Shown here: positions 30,111-34,414 of the stretch, in pieces
Numbering within the stretch: position 1 is the stretch's first letter
Layout of the letters: each line of letters begins with the position of its first letter
Made by a program: the position numbers and the translations under genes
NCBI GenBank assembly: GCA_035719045.1
Contig: DASTGO010000313.1
Location: 1-34,414 of the forward strand
DNA from: DASTGO01 sp035719045
Lineage (GTDB): Bacteria > Actinomycetota > Actinomycetes > Actinomycetales > Kineosporiaceae
Length of the DNA: 34,414 bases
Reading direction: 5' to 3'
The notes under the pieces: generated by a model
The model's input: the letters and a program-made list of their open reading frames with translations, nothing else
The model's database searches: none
Told to the model about the DNA's origin: nothing

Positions 30111-31601
30111 ATGAGCGGCGGCGAGGTCCCCGAGCGGCCCGGCGACCAGCCCGATCCCCTCGGCGACCTGTTCAAGGCGCTGTTCGGAGGATCCGGCGGC
30201 CTTCCCGGCGGGCTGCCGCCGGAGCTGGCGAACCTTCCCGGAATGCCCCAGGACCCCGCGGCCCTGCAGGCGATGCTGGCGCAGGTCCAGCACCTGCTGT
30301 CCGGCGGCGGGGACGAACCGGTCAACTGGGACCTGGCCCATGACACGGCCCGCCAGGTGGCCGCCGAGGGCGGGGACCCCACCGTCCCGGACGCCCAGCA
30401 GCGGCAGGTGGCCGAGGCACTGCGGACCGCGGACCTGTGGCTGGACCGGGTCACCGACCTGCCGTCGGCCACCGCTCGGACCGAGGCCTGGAGCCGGGCC
30501 GAATGGGTGGAGCGGACCCTGCCGACCTGGAAGGGCGTGGTCGGACCGGTCGCGGAGAGCGTCAGCGCCGCGATGACCGCAGCGGTGTCGGGGCAGGCGC
30601 CGACAGAGGCGGCGCCGATGCTGGCCGGGGCGCTGCCGATGATGCGCCGGATGGCCGGTGCCTTCTTCGGCGCCCAGGTCGGGCAGGCGATCGGCACCCT
30701 CGCCCGGGAGGCGGTCAGCGCCGGGGATGTCGGCCTGCCGCTGCTGCCCGCAGGCCGGGCCGCGCTGCTGCCGGGCAACGTGACTGCCTTCGGCGAGGGG
30801 CTCGGGCTGCCCGAGGACGAGGTCCGGCTGTACCTGGCCCTGCGGGAGGCGGCCCACGCCCGGCTGTTCAGCGCCGTCGGCTGGATCCGGTCGCATCTGC
30901 TCGGCGCGGTCGAGGAGTACGCCCGCGGGATCAGCATCGACACCGGCAAGATCGAGGCCGCCGTCCGGGAGATCGACCCCTCGGACCCGCAGGCCCTGCA
31001 GTCGGCCCTGGCCTCAGGACTCTTCGAGCCCGACCAGACCCCCGCCCAGCAGGCCGCCCTGGAACGGCTGGAGAACGCCCTCGCCCTGGTCGAGGGCTGG
31101 GTGGACGAGGTCGTCGACCGGGCGGCCCAGGGCAGCCTCCCGCACGCCGACGCCCTGCGGGAGACGATCCGCCGTCGGCGCGCGGCAGGCGGTCCCGCCG
31201 AACACACCTTCGCCTCCCTGGTCGGCCTGGAGTTGCGGCCCCGGCGGCTGCGTGAGGCCGCGGCCGTCTGGGCGGCGCTCACGCAGGCCCGGGGAGCGGC
31301 CGGCCGGGACGCCCTGTGGAGTCACCCCGACCTGGCGCCGACCTCCGAGGCCTTCACCGACCCCGTCGGCTTCGCCCGCCAGGACGTCCCGGGCGGGGTG
31401 GGTGACGCGATGGACGCCGCCCTGGCCGAACTCCTCGACGCGGCCGAACAGCAGCCGCCATCCCCCGGATCTGAGGCCCCGGGCACGACGCCTCCGCAGG
31501 CCGGACCGGCGCAGCCGGAGAGCCCGGGAGCCGAGCCGGGGCAGGAGCGACCGGACGGCCCTGACGGCAGCGGGAACCCCGGCCAGGGGGGCGTCGCATG
31601 A
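30111..31601 (+). CDS. Zinc-dependent metalloprotease of the DUF2342 family
   Basis: ATG 30111 follows GAGG at six bases and gives 496 residues. The N-terminal part is Gly/Pro-rich (FGGSGGLPGGLPPEL). The family core runs from about residue 65 to 430 and includes WVERTLPTW and FFGAQVGQAIGTLA. The presumed zinc site is REAAHARLF (245-253), with the conserved Glu and His, and GWIRSHLLGAVEEYA follows it. The C-terminus is Pro/Glu-rich and disordered. The family is actinobacterial, named a metalloprotease by distant similarity; no substrate is known. Its stop overlaps the NUDIX start (ATGA), so the two are coupled. Confidence 0.9.
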   Translation: MSGGEVPERPGDQPDPLGDLFKALFGGSGGLPGGLPPELANLPGMPQDPAALQAMLAQVQHLLSGGGDEPVNWDLAHDTARQVAAEGGDPTVPDAQQRQVAEALRTADLWLDRVTDLPSATARTEAWSRAEWVERTLPTWKGVVGPVAESVSAAMTAAVSGQAPTEAAPMLAGALPMMRRMAGAFFGAQVGQAIGTLAREAVSAGDVGLPLLPAGRAALLPGNVTAFGEGLGLPEDEVRLYLALREAAHARLFSAVGWIRSHLLGAVEEYARGISIDTGKIEAAVREIDPSDPQALQSALASGLFEPDQTPAQQAALERLENALALVEGWVDEVVDRAAQGSLPHADALRETIRRRRAAGGPAEHTFASLVGLELRPRRLREAAAVWAALTQARGAAGRDALWSHPDLAPTSEAFTDPVGFARQDVPGGVGDAMDAALAELLDAAEQQPPSPGSEAPGTTPPQAGPAQPESPGAEPGQERPDGPDGSGNPGQGGVA

Positions 31602-32203
31602 CCTCCCACGCCCGTCCCGCCGAGACCGGGCGGGAGCACCCGACCTGGACGCCCGGGGAGGAACTGGTCGCCGACGTCCGGCACACCCTGGCGCTGGCCC
31701 CCCGGGACACCGCCGAGGACCGGTTCGAGGCCTGGGCCTGGCGGGCACTGCTCGACGAGGACGGCGGGGCGGTGCTCACCCGGCAGGCGGCCCCGAGCCA
31801 TCTGACCGCCTCGGCGATCGTGCTGTCCCCCGACGGCCTGCGGACCTGCCTGGTGCTGCACCGGCGGATGGGCCTGTGGGTGCAGCCCGGTGGCCACTTC
31901 GAGGAGGGCGACCACAGCGTCCGGGAGGCCACTGCCCGTGAGGTCGCCGAGGAGACCGGCCTGTCCGGGGAGATCCTGCAACACCCGGTCGCCCTGTCGC
32001 GGCACCGGGCCCCCTGCCGTCCCGAGGTCGTCGACTGGCATCTGGACATCCAGTGCCTGCTGGTCGCGCCGGACGCCACCCCCGTGGTCAGCCACGAGTC
32101 CCGGGACGTGACCTGGTTCGACCTCCGGCAGCTGCCCAGCGACCTGGCCACCGGGGTGGAGGCCAATGTGGCCCGCGCGGTGAGGTTGCTGGCCCGGTCC
32201 TGA
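31598..32203 (+). CDS. NUDIX hydrolase
   Basis: The 201-residue protein has a complete Nudix box starting at about 97: GGHFEEGD, then REATAREVAEETGL, with the REUxEExGU core intact. That core binds metal and attacks nucleoside-diphosphate-linked substrates. The N-terminal 75 residues are a helical lead seen in actinobacterial relatives of this type. Substrate cannot be told from sequence. Its ATG overlaps the DUF2342 stop by four bases, which shows translational coupling. Its stop lies 38 bases from the convergent YgjP-like gene, with a hairpin between. Confidence 0.92.
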   Translation: MTSHARPAETGREHPTWTPGEELVADVRHTLALAPRDTAEDRFEAWAWRALLDEDGGAVLTRQAAPSHLTASAIVLSPDGLRTCLVLHRRMGLWVQPGGHFEEGDHSVREATAREVAEETGLSGEILQHPVALSRHRAPCRPEVVDWHLDIQCLLVAPDATPVVSHESRDVTWFDLRQLPSDLATGVEANVARAVRLLARS

Positions 32204-32207
32204 GCCA

Positions 32208-32238
32208 CCCCGGGGGTGCCCCGGGGGTGCCCCGGGGC
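32208..32238. terminator. Hairpin with tandem CCCCGGGGGTG between NUDIX and YgjP-like genes
   Basis: Two tandem 11-base copies (32208-32218, 32219-32229) are followed by a partial third. The last parts fold as a perfect 9-bp stem (32218-32226 with 32230-32238) around a 3-base loop. It lies in the gap of two convergent genes and can act on both. Confidence 0.65.
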
Positions 32239-32241
32239 GGC

Positions 32242-33057
32242 TCAGCGGTCGGCAACCGGGTCGAGGGTGTCGCCGAACAGGTCCAGCCGGCCCTGCCCGA
32301 CCTCGAGCTCCCGGCCCGGCTCCGCAGGGGGACCGCCCGCATGGGGACCGCAGCCCGGAGCACCACCGGCGTCCACGTCGACGTCCAGGCCGTCGACGTC
32401 CAGGCTGTCGGCGTCCACGCCGTCGTCGATGTCCTCGCCGCCGACGTCCTCGGTCTCGATGTCCGGGTCGCCGACGTCCTCGGTCTCGATGTCCGGGTCG
32501 AAGTCGTGCTCGAGATCCGGGTCGTCCTCGCCGATGCGCAGGTCGCGGGCAGCGGCGAACCCGTCGAGGTATCCCCGTGCGCGTTCGGTCCGTGGGTAGG
32601 CCTGCAGCAGCTCCCAGAACCGTGCCCCGTGCCCTTCCTCCACGAGGTGGGCCAGCTCGTGGAGGAGGACGTAGTCGATGACCCACCCCGGCATCCCCTG
32701 CAACCGGGTGCTCAACCGGATCGTCCGGTCGGCCGGGGTGCACGACCCCCAGCGGCTGTTCTGGTTCGCGACCCAGGTCACACTCACGGGCTGGGGCGCG
32801 CCGCCGAGATACCGGCGGGACAGTTCCTGTGCCCGGGTCATCAGCTCCGAGTCCCCGGGACGCCGACGGCGGTCCTGCGCGGACAGCCGGGCGACCATCC
32901 GCTGCACCCATTCCCGTTCCTGGGCACGGGTGAGCCGGGCGGGGATCAGCACCACGACGCGGTCGCCGTCCCGATAGGCCGTGACCGTGCGTCGGCGCCG
33001 CCGGCTACGACGCACCTCGACGTCGACGGGCGGTCCGGGGGCTGGCTCACCGGCCAT
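32242..33057 (-). CDS. YgjP-like (DUF45) metallopeptidase with acidic repeat tail
   Basis: The 271-residue protein has a basic start (RRSRRRRRTVTAY), the NSRWGSC motif (100-106) and the zinc site HELAH (133-137) with the third ligand region HGARFW (143-148), as in YgjP/SprT-like peptidases. The family domain ends by about residue 176. Beyond it is an acidic tail with two exact copies of DPDIETEDVG (187-206) and further Asp-rich sequence to about 230, then a Gly/Pro-rich end. The tail is not part of the family and may bind basic partners or metal. ATG 33057 has no ribosome-binding site; TACGGT eight bases upstream suggests a leaderless message. Confidence 0.88.
   Translation of the reverse strand: MAGEPAPGPPVDVEVRRSRRRRRTVTAYRDGDRVVVLIPARLTRAQEREWVQRMVARLSAQDRRRRPGDSELMTRAQELSRRYLGGAPQPVSVTWVANQNSRWGSCTPADRTIRLSTRLQGMPGWVIDYVLLHELAHLVEEGHGARFWELLQAYPRTERARGYLDGFAAARDLRIGEDDPDLEHDFDPDIETEDVGDPDIETEDVGGEDIDDGVDADSLDVDGLDVDVDAGGAPGCGPHAGGPPAEPGRELEVGQGRLDLFGDTLDPVADR
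32443..32502 (-). repeat. Tandem 30-base repeat in the YgjP-like gene
   Basis: Two units (32443-32472 and 32473-32502) differ only in the last two bases and encode DPDIETEDVG twice. Such in-frame repeats can change copy number by slippage. Confidence 0.85.
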
Positions 33058-33569
33058 GGCCGCAAACCGTATCGCGCCGGACCCCCGGAAATCCTCCTTC
33101 CACAGGCCGTGGACGGCGTTTGCGCAGGTAACAGGCCGATCTGCCGGGTAGCCGAATACCTGCCCACAGCACGATCCCCTGGCGTGTCCACAGGGACACG
33201 CGCAGACCTCCCCAACTCAGTCACAGGCTTGTCCACAGGGCTGGGGATGACGAAATTGACCAGTTGCCGCTCCAGGCCTAACGTCGGCGCGTGGCCCCGG
33301 GAGCCGGGGGCGGTGCGCTGGGGAAGGTGCGCCGCAGCCGGGCCCGGGGCCTTTCCACCCCGCCGTTCGCCCGGGGGCCGTCCCGGTCCGTTTCCCGTCC
33401 CGTTCGTGCGGCGCGCCCGTCACGTGTGCGCCGGTGCGACGGGTGTGCTCGGCTAGGGTGACCTGCAAGGTCTGAATGCGGGAGCGCCTGGAACGGCAAG
33501 GCAGCCCCGCCGACGGCGTAACCAGCCGTCCACCGACCACTCCCCCGACGAGTCAACCGAGGAGCCACC
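33058..33569. promoter_or_regulatory. Gene-free region with DnaA-box-like sites and a palindrome
   Basis: These 512 bases hold no gene. TTGTCCACA (33229-33237) is the exact actinobacterial DnaA-box sequence, and GTGTCCACA (33184-33192) differs by one base. Two weaker CCACA sites lie at 33096-33104 and 33160-33168. The second box lies inside a palindrome with 8-bp arms (33182-33189 with 33194-33201). TACGGT before the YgjP-like gene (complement of 33066-33071) and TAGGGT (33454-33459) before the DUF5679 gene are likely -10 elements. Confidence 0.5.
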
Positions 33570-33728
33570 ATGGCTGAGGACACCTACAGCGGCGAGTTCT
33601 ACTGCGTGAAGTGCAAGGAGAAGCGACAGGCCGAGGGCAAGATCGTCGAGACGAACGGCCGCCGGATGGCCAAGGGCCAGTGCCCGACCTGCGGCACGAA
33701 CCTCAACCGCATCCTCGGCAAGGCCTGA
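33570..33728 (+). CDS. DUF5679 small zinc-ribbon protein
   Basis: A 52-residue protein starts at ATG 33570, with GAGGAG five bases upstream. It has two CxxC pairs, in FYCVKCKEKR and GQCPTCGTN, spaced as in a zinc ribbon, with the basic middle segment (TNGRRMAKG) and closing NLNRILGKA that mark DUF5679. The domain is common in actinobacteria. Its role is unknown; a nucleic-acid or protein-binding role is possible for any zinc ribbon of this size. A long leader of about 100 bases lies between the likely promoter and the start. Confidence 0.9.
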   Translation: MAEDTYSGEFYCVKCKEKRQAEGKIVETNGRRMAKGQCPTCGTNLNRILGKA

Positions 33729-33877
33729 GCCTCCGCCTGATCCACCCGGCGCCGGTGACGGCCCGGTCGCGCGACGCCGCACCGGGAGGTCACCGGCGTC
33801 GGCGCGTCTGGCCGGGGAATCCCCGGGGCACAGCTCGGTGGGACGCCGGCCCGAAGACGCCGGGACCGCCACCCGCC

Positions 33878-33886
33878 TGTGGATGA
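33878..33886 (-). promoter_or_regulatory. DnaA-box-like site TCATCCACA
   Basis: TCATCCACA on the minus strand differs from TTGTCCACA at two bases and lies 64 bases before the ThiF-like gene. It adds to the cluster to its left but may be chance. Confidence 0.25.
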
Positions 33887-33949
33887 CGCCCGGCCCCCCG
33901 GCCCCTGCATGCCACGCTGATGGCAGCCGGAGGCGAGCGGGGAGGCACG

Positions 33950-34414
33950 GTGCGACTGCAGATCAAGCCCGGGCTGAGGCAGGCGTGGCGCGGCCCGGGG
34001 ACCGTCCAGATCGGTCTGGACCCCCGGCGCGGAACCGTCCTGGACGGGCTCACCGACGCCGACCGTGACCTGCTCACCGCCCTGACCACGGGCTGCGACG
34101 CGGCAGCCGGCGGGCGGGCCCGGGAACTGGTCCGGTTGTTGGCCGACGCGGGGGTGCTGGTGGACAGCCGGGCCGGTCGTGCGGCGCTGGCCAGGCTCGG
34201 CCCGGCCAGGCACCGGCTCACCCCGGACGCCCAGGTCTGGTCGGTCGTCCATCCGGGCCGCGGGGACGGCTGGGACCTGCTCGCCGCGCGGACCGCCCGC
34301 CGGGTCGAGATCGTCGGCGCCGGCCGCACCGGGACCACCCTGGCCGCCACCCTCGCCTCCGCCGGCGTGGGCCAGGTCACCGTCCGGGACCCGGCACCGG
34401 TCGGCCCCGGGGAC
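33950..34414 (+). CDS. ThiF-like adenylyltransferase family protein, N-terminal part (cut by window edge)
   Basis: GTG 33950 follows GGGGAGG at about four bases; 155 codons are visible before the window ends. Residues 1-90 are a winged-helix-like lead (LRQAWRGPGTVQIGLDPRRG, then VLDGLTDADRDLLTALTTG). From about 116 the sequence enters a Rossmann strand-turn (VEIVGAGRTGTTLAATLASA) and a following VTVRDPAPVG, as in ThiF/E1-like enzymes. In actinobacteria such proteins are often encoded near DUF5679 and YgjP-like genes. The ATP-binding and cysteine regions are beyond the edge, so activity cannot be judged. Confidence 0.7.
   Translation, partial: MRLQIKPGLRQAWRGPGTVQIGLDPRRGTVLDGLTDADRDLLTALTTGCDAAAGGRARELVRLLADAGVLVDSRAGRAALARLGPARHRLTPDAQVWSVVHPGRGDGWDLLAARTARRVEIVGAGRTGTTLAATLASAGVGQVTVRDPAPVGPGD

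Noticed and set aside
33058..33569. DnaA-box cluster as a chromosomal origin
   Set aside because: The usual neighbours dnaA, dnaN and rpmH are absent, there is no AT-rich unwinding region, and only one box is exact.
1..34414. CRISPR arrays
   Set aside because: No series of regularly spaced repeats of 24-40 bases with unique spacers was seen; the only tandem repeats are the short ones listed.

Overview
The window is high-GC DNA (roughly 70% by eye, with strongly G/C-biased third codon positions and many GTG starts). It comes from an actinomycete. The right-hand third carries genes that are typical of actinobacterial chromosomes: UPF0182, a PPA1309-like protein, a YlbL-like PDZ/Lon protease, a DUF2342 metalloprotease, NUDIX, a YgjP-like peptidase, a DUF5679 zinc ribbon and a ThiF-like protein. 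No genus can be named from the sequence alone.

Layout, left to right. Positions 1-165 hold the end of an IS607-type insertion sequence, which appears to have cut off the 3' end of a nucleotidyltransferase gene (139-630). Positions 713-5340 hold a leftward unit: hen1, pnkp (4-base overlap) and a 96-residue membrane protein, closed by a hairpin terminator. Hen1 and Pnkp are the bacterial RNA-repair pair. Positions 5640-7093 hold a 72-residue unknown protein and a FIST-domain sensor. A lipoprotein (7300-8322) follows, convergent to FIST across a 15-bp hairpin.

Positions 8504-16338 are the most unusual part. A leftward operon encodes an isoleucyl-tRNA synthetase-like protein, a DUF371 protein with a possible RsmI-like second half, and a KamB-type 16S rRNA A1408 methyltransferase. 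It is transcribed divergently from a valyl-tRNA synthetase-like gene. Both synthetases have Thr in place of the last His of the class I HIGH signature, and the IleRS-like protein also has a heavily changed KMSKS motif. The two genes start from mirror-image, apparently leaderless promoters. Together with Pnkp/Hen1, this reads as an island whose products all act on tRNA or the ribosomal decoding site. The likely themes are resistance to translation inhibitors and repair of tRNA damage, but that is inference.

Positions 16592-23064 are accessory: a secreted trypsin-like protease, a propeller lipoprotein, a helicase relic, a RecD2-type helicase, gene fragments and a four-helix membrane protein. 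An initiator tRNA gene (23279-23355) with a strong downstream hairpin marks the change to the conserved block (23539-34414). That block holds UPF0182, a PPA1309-like protein, YlbL-like protease, an NAD-dependent epimerase-like protein, DUF2342 and NUDIX (coupled), a YgjP-like peptidase, DUF5679, and a ThiF-like gene cut by the window edge.
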